A stretch of 6,265 nt of DNA from Fidelibacterota bacterium (GTDB lineage: Bacteria; Fidelibacterota; Marinisomatia; Marinisomatales; TCS56), in contig JABMPO010000245.1 in the NCBI GenBank assembly GCA_013203015.1, positions 1 to 6,265 on the forward strand, in the 5' to 3' direction. Positions 1 through 6,265 of the stretch are shown piece after piece (within the stretch, counting starts at the first letter, position 1; each line of letters starts with the position of its first letter). The notes under the pieces are model-generated. The model saw only the letters and a program-made list of their open reading frames with translations, made no database searches and was not told where the DNA came from. The position numbers and the translations under genes are program-made.

Positions 1-946
1 GATCCACACTATTGGCAAAATCGGCCGAATTGCAGACAAATGAAGTAAATACGGGAGTCATGCTACCATTGTTCAGCCCGGCAACATCTAATACATGAAA
101 TTCAGGATAATGCCAGCCGTTGGCATCGCCCCAGCCACGATAATTGACTAAACCAACACCGGAATTGATGGCATTCTGAATCAGGGATGCACCCTGCTGG
201 ATGGGCGGATAATAAACGGTATCAGTTTGGGAATAGCCGTAACTCAACAACCTATCACGCAGCCAGCGGGACGTCCAGACCGGCGTGATCGGAATCGGTA
301 CAGTATTGCTGTAATTACCGGCAACGATCAGAGCTTTATCCAGCCATTGATCATTGTGGGTCAGGGGATCACGGTGATAATTGATGGTTTTATTAATCAT
401 GCTGATGAGTTCGATATTTGAATCAACGGAAAACCGTCCGATATAAAAATCAGGAAAGAAATCATTCCCAAGAATATGCGTGTAGCGCTGATCAGTCACA
501 TCATTTTCGACACCATAATAAAAAGACGGCAGCTCACCCCAACCATCCACATCGCCAATTAATAAAACATATTCAAGCATTGGGTCAGTCTGTAAATATT
601 GCTCTATGCTGCTTTTTATTGTAGGTGCAGTAGTACCAAATTCGCTGAGTGGCTTGACAACTGTTTTAAACCCTTGTGAGCGTTTAAATGATACAAAGTC
701 TATATAATTTGTTAAATACGGTATTGCAACATCTTTGCAAATTATTAAATAAGTTCCCCGCTCCAGATTCATTTCCAGCCGGGGAATGCCATAGGTGGCT
801 TCAATCATGTGGCTGAAGCTGAGGGGTACAGGCCGAGCGGAAATTTCATAACTTTCATAACCGCGGAAGCTGGCACGGCCAGCAAACAGGCCACTCAGGA
901 ATGTGAGTGTGAATAGTATTTTGGTCAGTTTTTCAGTATGATGCAT
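1..946 (-). CDS. Gingipain-like peptidase C25 family protein (3' part outside window)
   Basis: I translated this frame by hand; it is open for 315 codons from ATG 946 to the left edge. The start is well fixed: an in-frame TAA lies at 952-950, two codons upstream, and the first residues form a signal peptide (basic start, hydrophobic ILFTLTFLSGLFA, likely cut near residues 23-26). C25 domain features begin at about residue 64: GTYLIICKD, a conserved YVLLIGDVD strand (126-134), FPDFYIGR (164-171), WLDKALIVAGN (201-211), LVNYRGWGDANGW (266-278) and FVCNSADF (303-310), with Cys305 at the position of the gingipain nucleophile. The position of the catalytic His is Trp272 instead. Family members are exported caspase-like cysteine proteases carried by T9SS. 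Only about 40 residues separate signal peptide and domain, so there is no long propeptide. That early domain position also argues against the sortase PorU. The gene overlaps the upstream carboxypeptidase gene by 22 bases, suggesting one operon. Family membership is firm; proteolytic activity is doubtful. Any sorting domain would lie outside the window. Confidence 0.92.
   Translation of the reverse strand, partial: MHHTEKLTKILFTLTFLSGLFAGRASFRGYESYEISARPVPLSFSHMIEATYGIPRLEMNLERGTYLIICKDVAIPYLTNYIDFVSFKRSQGFKTVVKPLSEFGTTAPTIKSSIEQYLQTDPMLEYVLLIGDVDGWGELPSFYYGVENDVTDQRYTHILGNDFFPDFYIGRFSVDSNIELISMINKTINYHRDPLTHNDQWLDKALIVAGNYSNTVPIPITPVWTSRWLRDRLLSYGYSQTDTVYYPPIQQGASLIQNAINSGVGLVNYRGWGDANGWHYPEFHVLDVAGLNNGSMTPVFTSFVCNSADFANSVD
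925..946 (-). other. 22-base overlap of carboxypeptidase end and C25 gene start
   Basis: The C25 ATG (946-944) lies 19 bases upstream of the first base of the carboxypeptidase TGA (927-925), in a different frame. A TAA in the C25 frame at 952-950 excludes an earlier start. The preceding bases (CTACTGTTAAAA) contain no Shine-Dalgarno sequence. The arrangement suits translational coupling, which is inference. Confidence 0.75.
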
Positions 947-3228
947 TTTTTAACAGTAGTTTGCAGGGGAGTTTTTACGCGCAGAAAATAAACACCGGAA
1001 CTACCCGGTCTATCCGCATTAAGGAAATTGTAACGCCAATTTAGAGTTTGAGGATGATCATGACTAATCTTTTCAGTATAGACCTGTCGGCCCAGCAGAT
1101 CGAAAACCGTAATAACCACGGGACCGCTGATCGCCGTCAGATCGATACCAATCATGCCAGTGGATGGATTAGGGTAAGGATTAGAGATTGAAACTGTCGA
1201 CCTCTTATAATCGGGATCATCTTCCGTTAACAGCAGTGGATCATTAACAGCAATCAGCTCTAGATCAAAAATCTGCCAGCCGCGATAATTAACGGTTCCA
1301 TCAACCAGCATACGCAACATTACGCGCACGCTATCAAATCCAGCCAGTGAGTTCGATCCAATCCAATCCGTGCGAGTTTTATCCCAGCCATGATCCGCCA
1401 ACTGCCAATTTGCCAGTATAGTTCCCGAATTATCGATTAGCCGCACAGCGATTGAATCCTGATCCCATTCGGTTTCAAAACGATGTTTCACCCGGACAAT
1501 CAGGCGATTGCTGCTGCTGACATTAAGGGGGGGTGAAATGAGGATATTTGTATCACGACCGGCGCTGGAATTTGGGTACAGCCAGTCCGACTGCGATTTC
1601 AGTGTATCAGAGACGAAGCACCATTGACCCTGTCGGTCCATCCATTCGGTGGAATCTGATAGATCGGGTTGCCAGGAAAGGAGCTGCTGGTAAAAATTAA
1701 CTGAATAGGTAGTGCCGATTGCAATATCATAATTTTCCAGAATTGGGCTGGAATCGTCAGAACTAAAAACGGTCTGCCACTGACCTTCAGACAGATCAAT
1801 AAAATTAGTGCCCGCTGACATATTTACCGTATCGATAACTTCGCCACTGGAAAATATTGCTTTCACCGGCATGCTGGTACCAGCAATACTAAAACCAACA
1901 TTATAAATAGGACAACTTTGTAAATCGATGCTTACATCGGTAAGGCTACTTATGTTTGAAGTGACAATAGTTGTATCCGGGAAAAAACCGGATTTGCTAG
2001 TGACCAGTGTATAAGTGCCAGGATGGACGATACGTCTGAACCGGCCGAATTCATCTGTCAACCGCGGATCCTGCACGCTACCAGATAACTCCAGTATTTC
2101 AACCCGCGCGTCTGCCAGAGGACTTGATTCGCTGGTGATCAGACCAGCAATTTGGGTAGCATCGGTGCCATATCCGATTGAGCGATCCATGAGATACAGC
2201 ATGGCCGGCAGCAGGCGGTCAACGGTATCTTCGATCAAGGTGCTGTCAGGCTGGATATTCGAAGTTCCGCACTCGATCAGATACTGAAAACAACCGGTAG
2301 CCGCATAAAACCAATCGTGGGCTTTGCCATTACGAGAACCGCCAGGGACTGGCAGATAATTACCCTGTCCACTTTCATTGATCAACAGGTCGGCCATGGT
2401 TTCACCGATCGTAATAATTTCCTGATTATCCGGTGCGGTTTTACCGTCCCAATCCCAGGGATAAAATACCTTCTCTGATAAATTACCCGAACGTGAACTG
2501 TGCCAGGCAATCGATAACAGAAAATCCTGTTCCAAAGCCAAATCCCGGATAGCACGGGTCTCCGGTTCGGAAAAAGGCGCCAGTCCTTTGAAATAATCGT
2601 AATGAGCGCCATAGGGCGTGGGATCCAATTCACCAAAGTTTTCGCCAAACATCCAGTTAAAATCATAATTCCGGTTGGGGTCGACACCATCGATATCATT
2701 TCCGATGCTGGGATCATAATCAAAAACACCGTTGGGCCAGGGTCCTTCGGGAGAGAAATCATGCTTGTTTTTCCGATAGCTTACATCGAGTTCGGAAAAA
2801 ACTACTTCCATTCCCTCGGGATTATAGGTAGGTACAATCCAGGTTTCGATATTGGTTCTGAGGGTGTGAATATGCATTGCCATTGCCGGAGCAGGATTAA
2901 GCATTAGATCAATAAATTTTAAAACCGCTTCGACACCCAGGATTTCCTCGGCATGAACTTGACCAAGAAACAAGACCCGGGGTTCATCTTCTTTTTGCTG
3001 AACATTATCGGAGATTTTTACTGCCAGAATCGGTAACTGGTCATGCTGGGAATAGCCAATTGTATCGACACGAAATATATCCCAATAATCCGGATTGCTG
3101 GAAAGGGTGTCAAGCAACACCTGAATTTCAGTATAAGAATGAAAACGGTCATCGAGTACCTGTCCCATCAAATTGCCACCGATCAATAGTGATATCAATG
3201 GCAGCAGATATGTACATTTTATTTTCAT
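925..3228 (-). CDS. Secreted M14 zinc carboxypeptidase with T9SS C-terminal sorting domain
   Basis: A complete 767-residue exported metallopeptidase. Residues 1 to about 23 form a signal peptide (MKIKC, hydrophobic run, end near GNLMGQ); Cys5 lies before the hydrophobic core, so this is not a lipobox. The M14 domain (about 30-350) has zinc ligands His92 and Glu95 in VHAEE and His243 in IAWHSS, substrate-binding Arg152 (YRKN), Asn185-Arg186 (DPNRNY) and the general base Glu319 in YLIECG. Expected chemistry is zinc-dependent removal of C-terminal amino acids from peptides. Next come a carboxypeptidase-regulatory-like beta-sandwich (about 358-436), a further beta region, a jelly-roll-like region resembling those of immune inhibitor A proteins (about 535-660), and a sorting domain (677-767). 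The specificity pocket is unusual: His304 aligns with pancreatic CPA Ile255, and no Tyr248 counterpart is seen. Bases just upstream of the ATG (TCAGATTAGCCC) contain no Shine-Dalgarno sequence, as is common in Bacteroidota relatives. It lies 29 bases after the repeat-protein gene and overlaps the C25 gene. Family call firm; the substrate is unknown. Confidence 0.95.
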   Translation of the reverse strand: MKIKCTYLLPLISLLIGGNLMGQVLDDRFHSYTEIQVLLDTLSSNPDYWDIFRVDTIGYSQHDQLPILAVKISDNVQQKEDEPRVLFLGQVHAEEILGVEAVLKFIDLMLNPAPAMAMHIHTLRTNIETWIVPTYNPEGMEVVFSELDVSYRKNKHDFSPEGPWPNGVFDYDPSIGNDIDGVDPNRNYDFNWMFGENFGELDPTPYGAHYDYFKGLAPFSEPETRAIRDLALEQDFLLSIAWHSSRSGNLSEKVFYPWDWDGKTAPDNQEIITIGETMADLLINESGQGNYLPVPGGSRNGKAHDWFYAATGCFQYLIECGTSNIQPDSTLIEDTVDRLLPAMLYLMDRSIGYGTDATQIAGLITSESSPLADARVEILELSGSVQDPRLTDEFGRFRRIVHPGTYTLVTSKSGFFPDTTIVTSNISSLTDVSIDLQSCPIYNVGFSIAGTSMPVKAIFSSGEVIDTVNMSAGTNFIDLSEGQWQTVFSSDDSSPILENYDIAIGTTYSVNFYQQLLSWQPDLSDSTEWMDRQGQWCFVSDTLKSQSDWLYPNSSAGRDTNILISPPLNVSSSNRLIVRVKHRFETEWDQDSIAVRLIDNSGTILANWQLADHGWDKTRTDWIGSNSLAGFDSVRVMLRMLVDGTVNYRGWQIFDLELIAVNDPLLLTEDDPDYKRSTVSISNPYPNPSTGMIGIDLTAISGPVVITVFDLLGRQVYTEKISHDHPQTLNWRYNFLNADRPGSSGVYFLRVKTPLQTTVKKCIILKN
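928..1200 (-). other. T9SS type A C-terminal sorting domain of the carboxypeptidase
   Basis: This encodes residues 677-767: ISNPYPNPSTG, VVITVFDLLGRQVYTEK, a central Trp strand (TLNWRYN), and SSGVYFLRVKT ending KKCIILKN. It has the same overall order as the sorting domain of the neighbouring repeat protein but diverges in sequence, so the two look like separate members of the class rather than a recent copy. Confidence 0.9.
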
Positions 3229-3257
3229 GGGCTAATCTGAAAACTACCAGTCAAAAC
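3229..3257 (-). other. 29-base intergenic gap between repeat-protein and carboxypeptidase genes
   Basis: This is the only non-coding stretch in the window. I see no hairpin, T-run, promoter-like pair or purine-rich ribosome binding site in it, which supports cotranscription of the flanking genes. Confidence 0.6.
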
Positions 3258-6200
3258 TTACTTCAGATAGGTGATTTTACCTGTGCTTAGCTGCTCACCC
3301 GTTTTCAGAGAATACAGGTACAGCCCGCTGGGCAACGGCTCATAAAATTGGTTGCGGCCTTCCCAGGTAATTTCCAGATAGCCGGTTCGCAGGGGCAGAA
3401 TTTTTTCCTGATAAACCGATTGACCTAAGATATTGAATATTGTAAGGGTAATCGGTTGAGTATTGGGAAGATCGATGCCAAATGTAACCGCTCCGTTAAA
3501 TGGATTTGGATAGGCCGGGTGTACCTTAAATTCGGTTGGAATAACGCCATCTGAACCGGTGCTCAATGCGTCGGTCACTCTGATAAGCTGGCCGTACAGA
3601 CTGGCAATATCAGCCTTACCGGAACTACGTAGATCGCGCCAATAAATGAGCCAGCGGTCATCTTCCGGAGCACCGGCAGCAAACACTTTTACAATCTGGG
3701 GGTCCAGTTGATCATGAAATTCCCGAATGATTGGCAAACCACCGGCCGCATACCGTAATCCCAGATCTATCTGATATAACTGCCCGTACACATCCATCCC
3801 ACCTGTGAGTAGCAGATCGGGATTAGCGGACCCACGCTCATCTTCCCAGGTGACCAGGAATGTGCCGGGGTATACGTTAGCTACAGCAGGATTCTGCTGG
3901 TACAATAGTTCATCACAAAACACAATATTAGTGTCGATTAACGCTTGTGAATTGAAATCAATGAACTGGCCATAAATATCATAGTCCATACCGCTGCGAA
4001 AATCTTCCCAGACTACTAAAGCGCGATTATAATCGCTGTCAAAACTGATTACGGGATTTATTTGATCGTTATCAGCAATTGTGACGGGCTGCCCGTTTTC
4101 CGACCACGATAAATTACCATCCCAGCCTAAAATCTGACCATAAAGATCGACTGTCCCGGAGCGTAAATCTTCCCAGACAATAAAAATACCATCCGTATCA
4201 TTAATTGCGATTGCCGATGCATTGCGCTGATCCCCCATGGCAAGACAGATCGGAACCGGTGAAAATGGCCAGCCTGCAGCAATGTTACCGTCGTCAGTAA
4301 ATCTTTGGGCAAATAAATCCTGGGCCTGCCAGGCATCCTCCATCCAAATCATTACAAAATCACCATTGGCAACAGGAATAACTGCTTGTGTATAGTCATT
4401 TTTCCAGGCGACATTGGCCAGTGTAATACCCTCAGCTGTCAGTGTTGGATTGCCGCTATTATCAAAACGTTGGTAATAAATATCATAATCGATAAAATTC
4501 CTGATCTCAGACCAGATAACACCCAGACCGTCATTTAGCGGTACTAAGTTGGCGTAGAGTTGATCCGCAATGGATGAGTAAACGGTAATACCGTTGGAAT
4601 CCCACAGATTTTGAAACTGGGTATTCAATTTATTGATTCGCAGGGATTTCGAACCGCCGGAAATGTCATAACTACCAACAAACAAATCTCCATTATTATA
4701 TAAGTAAGCCGGTTCACTGATAACAGCTTCCGAATGCAGGTCAAAGGACATCAGATCGACCCCATTGACCAAATTGAAATTACCTGCATGACGCCCGGTA
4801 GTATCAATTACCATCCCGTACGTTTGTTTGTCACTACGCCCGTCTTCCCATAGCAGGATAGCTGATTGGTCGTCAAATTCCAGGCCATCCACAAATGCCA
4901 CATCGCCATCCATACCTGGCATAATTATTAGTCCATTTGCTGTGAAGACCAATGCACCGGATGCATCGATCCGCTGACTAATTAAATCTATACTGCCTGA
5001 TTTCTGGTCACCGGCAAAAATGAAGACGCCACCATTATTATCTGAAACCAGAATCGGACTAAATTGATAACCGTATAGATTATAACTTACGGTACCAGAA
5101 TCACTAAGCATTAAATTACCACTGGCTGAGACGTGCTGAATATTAATATCGATATTCGGGTAAACGCCTTCTTCCCAGGCACACCAGATGCCCCCATTGC
5201 CATCCGCCGAAAAACGGGCGTTATCGTTTTTGGTGGAAGAAACATCCAATGGAACACCAGCAAGACTCCAGACTAATTCACCCACAGGGTTTACTTTTTG
5301 GGTATAAAAACGGCCATCAATGGGATCATGCCGGAAATCTTTCCACATTACAAATATATTTCCATCGTGATCACGTTTGACCCTCGGGCCGATCTGAACA
5401 CCGGGGTCATCAGTCAATAGCTGTGGTCCAGTTGCCACTAAACCATCGGCATTTACCAGTTGATACCGTACACGATCACTGCCATCGGTTTCCTGCCAAA
5501 CCACCAGATTGGTATCATTTCGCATAAAAGTAGTCCGGGGCCTACTCTCGAGATAATCTTCCTGGGCAATTGCCAGATTCTCAGTCCAGTGAAAGCTCAT
5601 ATCGGGATTTAATCGCTGACCAAAGATATCGGTATTGTCAGAATAGGCGTCTTTCCAAACCAGCAAGGCCTGGTTATTGCCGGCATATTCAATGCTTTTC
5701 TCTTTTTGAGCACCCGATCCATCGGCAATGGCGACCGCTTCACCGGCCGCAACAATGTTGTGATTAGCGTCAATATGCGTGCCATATATATCTTCATCAA
5801 CACCATTCCGTTTATCCTGCCAAACGATATAAGCACCACCACTGCTATCGGTACACATGGAAATACTGATTTGCACGCTGTCCGCCGTACACAGAGCAAC
5901 ACCATCGGGATTCATTAGCAGGTTACCGTCGGTATCTAGGTGCTGGATATAAATATCGCTCATATCACCCTGGCGATAATCTACCCATGCAATAAAAACG
6001 CCACCATTCCCATCTACGATGGCTACCGGATCCTCCTGTCGCCCCGGCGAGTTCGTAACTGCCAGGCCTTCAAGTCCCCACAATAAATTGCCGGTAGTGT
6101 CAATTTTTTGGGCATATATATCCCTGATCCCAAAGCGAACATCCGACCAGACAATGATTGCCGATCCGTCCTGCCCACTGGAAACGGTTCTTTGCCACTC

Positions 6201-6265
6201 GATATGAACTCCCTGGCGGAAAGCTATCCCATTGTCCTGCCACTGAAACTGGGCGCTTACCAGGC
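3258..6265 (-). CDS. Secreted WxDxR-repeat, beta-propeller-like protein with T9SS sorting domain (5' end outside window)
   Basis: The frame is open from the right edge to a TAA at 3260-3258, giving 1001 visible residues (numbered here from codon 6263-6261). The first residues, LVSAQ followed by FQWQDNG, look like the end of a signal peptide cut after SAQ or SA, so only about 15-20 codons including the start should be missing. A TTG at 6083 is in frame but internal to the first repeat, so it is not the start. The body is about 16 repeats of roughly 55 residues with consensus DGnGGvfivWeDxRsG..DIYgQ.iD..Gn, ending near residue 893. No catalytic motif is visible. A T9SS type A sorting domain fills 908-1001 (AYPNPFNG, LTIFNILGQSVY, PSGLYLYSLKTGE), predicting export across the outer membrane and release or anchoring at the cell surface. 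The repeats suggest one or two beta-propellers used for binding or scaffolding, but the ligand is unknown. It is the first visible gene of a probable operon with the two protease-family genes. Confidence 0.9.
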   Translation of the reverse strand, partial: LVSAQFQWQDNGIAFRQGVHIEWQRTVSSGQDGSAIIVWSDVRFGIRDIYAQKIDTTGNLLWGLEGLAVTNSPGRQEDPVAIVDGNGGVFIAWVDYRQGDMSDIYIQHLDTDGNLLMNPDGVALCTADSVQISISMCTDSSGGAYIVWQDKRNGVDEDIYGTHIDANHNIVAAGEAVAIADGSGAQKEKSIEYAGNNQALLVWKDAYSDNTDIFGQRLNPDMSFHWTENLAIAQEDYLESRPRTTFMRNDTNLVVWQETDGSDRVRYQLVNADGLVATGPQLLTDDPGVQIGPRVKRDHDGNIFVMWKDFRHDPIDGRFYTQKVNPVGELVWSLAGVPLDVSSTKNDNARFSADGNGGIWCAWEEGVYPNIDINIQHVSASGNLMLSDSGTVSYNLYGYQFSPILVSDNNGGVFIFAGDQKSGSIDLISQRIDASGALVFTANGLIIMPGMDGDVAFVDGLEFDDQSAILLWEDGRSDKQTYGMVIDTTGRHAGNFNLVNGVDLMSFDLHSEAVISEPAYLYNNGDLFVGSYDISGGSKSLRINKLNTQFQNLWDSNGITVYSSIADQLYANLVPLNDGLGVIWSEIRNFIDYDIYYQRFDNSGNPTLTAEGITLANVAWKNDYTQAVIPVANGDFVMIWMEDAWQAQDLFAQRFTDDGNIAAGWPFSPVPICLAMGDQRNASAIAINDTDGIFIVWEDLRSGTVDLYGQILGWDGNLSWSENGQPVTIADNDQINPVISFDSDYNRALVVWEDFRSGMDYDIYGQFIDFNSQALIDTNIVFCDELLYQQNPAVANVYPGTFLVTWEDERGSANPDLLLTGGMDVYGQLYQIDLGLRYAAGGLPIIREFHDQLDPQIVKVFAAGAPEDDRWLIYWRDLRSSGKADIASLYGQLIRVTDALSTGSDGVIPTEFKVHPAYPNPFNGAVTFGIDLPNTQPITLTIFNILGQSVYQEKILPLRTGYLEITWEGRNQFYEPLPSGLYLYSLKTGEQLSTGKITYLK
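3261..3542 (-). other. T9SS type A C-terminal sorting domain of the repeat protein
   Basis: This encodes the last 94 residues of the repeat protein. Visible landmarks are AYPNPFNG, a strand ending FGIDLP, LTIFNILGQSVYQEK, EITWEGRNQ and LPSGLYLYSLKTGE with the terminal GKITYLK. This is the classical YPNPFN form with a FlgD-like beta-sandwich, the export signal recognised by the type IX secretion machinery. Confidence 0.9.
3585..6200 (-). repeat. Protein-coding tandem array of about 16 WxDxR/DIYxQ units
   Basis: Anchor Trp positions (visible-residue numbering of the host gene) are 39, 93, 148, 203, 256, 307, 363, (417), 472, (531), 584, 640, 697, 752, 806 and 875; brackets mark units in which the Trp is replaced. 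Spacing is 51-59 residues except for 69 at the last step. Best-kept units are 1-3 and 13-14, for example VVWEDFRSGMDYDIYGQ. Many units have an acidic Asp/Asn-Gly-Gly turn before the Trp strand. At the DNA level units 13 and 14 share a 14-base identical stretch, aaatcttcccagac on the plus strand at 4165-4178 and 4000-4013; most other units have diverged. Length and pattern fit four-stranded propeller blades, which is inference. Confidence 0.85.

Noticed and set aside
1..5. GATCC at the left edge as a cloning junction
   Set aside because: A single restriction-like site at an arbitrary window edge is not evidence of a vector junction, and the C25 frame runs through it normally.
32..34. C25 protein as the T9SS sortase PorU
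   Set aside because: PorU has long N-terminal domains before its C25 domain and keeps the catalytic His. Here the domain begins at about residue 64 and the His position is Trp.
2382..2762. Minus-strand open frame of 126 codons in another frame
   Set aside because: It is entirely contained in the carboxypeptidase gene, has no family features, and appears to be a by-product of that gene's codon use.
2602..2907. Plus-strand open frame of 101 codons
   Set aside because: It lies opposite the M14 catalytic domain with its clear active-site residues. Its product has no recognisable motif or signal, so it is a shadow frame. The same holds for the other plus-strand frames at 227-624, 2015-2287 and 5570-6207.
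3214..3216. Cys5 of the carboxypeptidase as a lipoprotein attachment residue
   Set aside because: The cysteine comes before the hydrophobic core, and no lipobox pattern precedes it. A cut after the later GNLMGQ region fits a standard signal peptide.
6081..6083. TTG codon as the start of the repeat protein
   Set aside because: The frame stays open to the right edge and the upstream codons encode a canonical repeat unit (VWSDVR, DIYAQKID) and the end of a signal peptide, so this TTG is an internal leucine.

Overview
The window is fully coding on the minus strand. It holds three genes that read from right to left: a secreted repeat (beta-propeller-like) protein at 6265-3258, an M14 zinc carboxypeptidase at 3228-925, and a gingipain-like C25 family protein that starts at 946 and runs off the left edge. 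I found no RNA gene, mobile element, CRISPR array or convincing terminator. No gene-free stretch is longer than 29 bases.

Organism: the two genes whose 3' ends are visible finish with a type IX secretion (T9SS) type A sorting domain, with YPNP motifs followed by a short beta-sandwich. The third gene belongs to a protease family typical of T9SS cargo. Start codons lack Shine-Dalgarno sequences and base composition is moderate. This points to the Fibrobacterota-Chlorobiota-Bacteroidota superphylum. The YPNPFN form of the sorting motif and the 'W-E-D-x-R-S-G..D-I-Y-G-Q' repeats remind me of candidate or marine lineages such as Marinimicrobia, Calditrichota or Cloacimonadota, but I cannot place it more closely from sequence alone.

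Layout: the repeat gene lacks only its first codons, because the visible N-terminus looks like the end of a signal peptide. It carries about 16 units of roughly 55 residues and then a sorting domain. After 29 bases comes the carboxypeptidase: signal peptide, M14 catalytic domain, regulatory-like beta-sandwich, jelly-roll-like region and sorting domain. Its last 22 bases overlap the start of the C25 gene, which shows a signal peptide and a C25 domain up to and just past the expected catalytic cysteine.

Function (inference): tight spacing suggests a single operon of exported cell-surface or secreted proteins, probably for extracellular protein or peptide processing, with the repeat protein as a binding or scaffold partner. 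The most notable point is that the C25 protein has tryptophan where gingipains have their catalytic histidine, with exactly the His-to-Cys spacing of RgpB and Kgp, and it lacks the long gingipain propeptide. It may be a pseudoprotease or use a relocated histidine. The carboxypeptidase keeps its zinc and catalytic residues but has an unusual specificity pocket.
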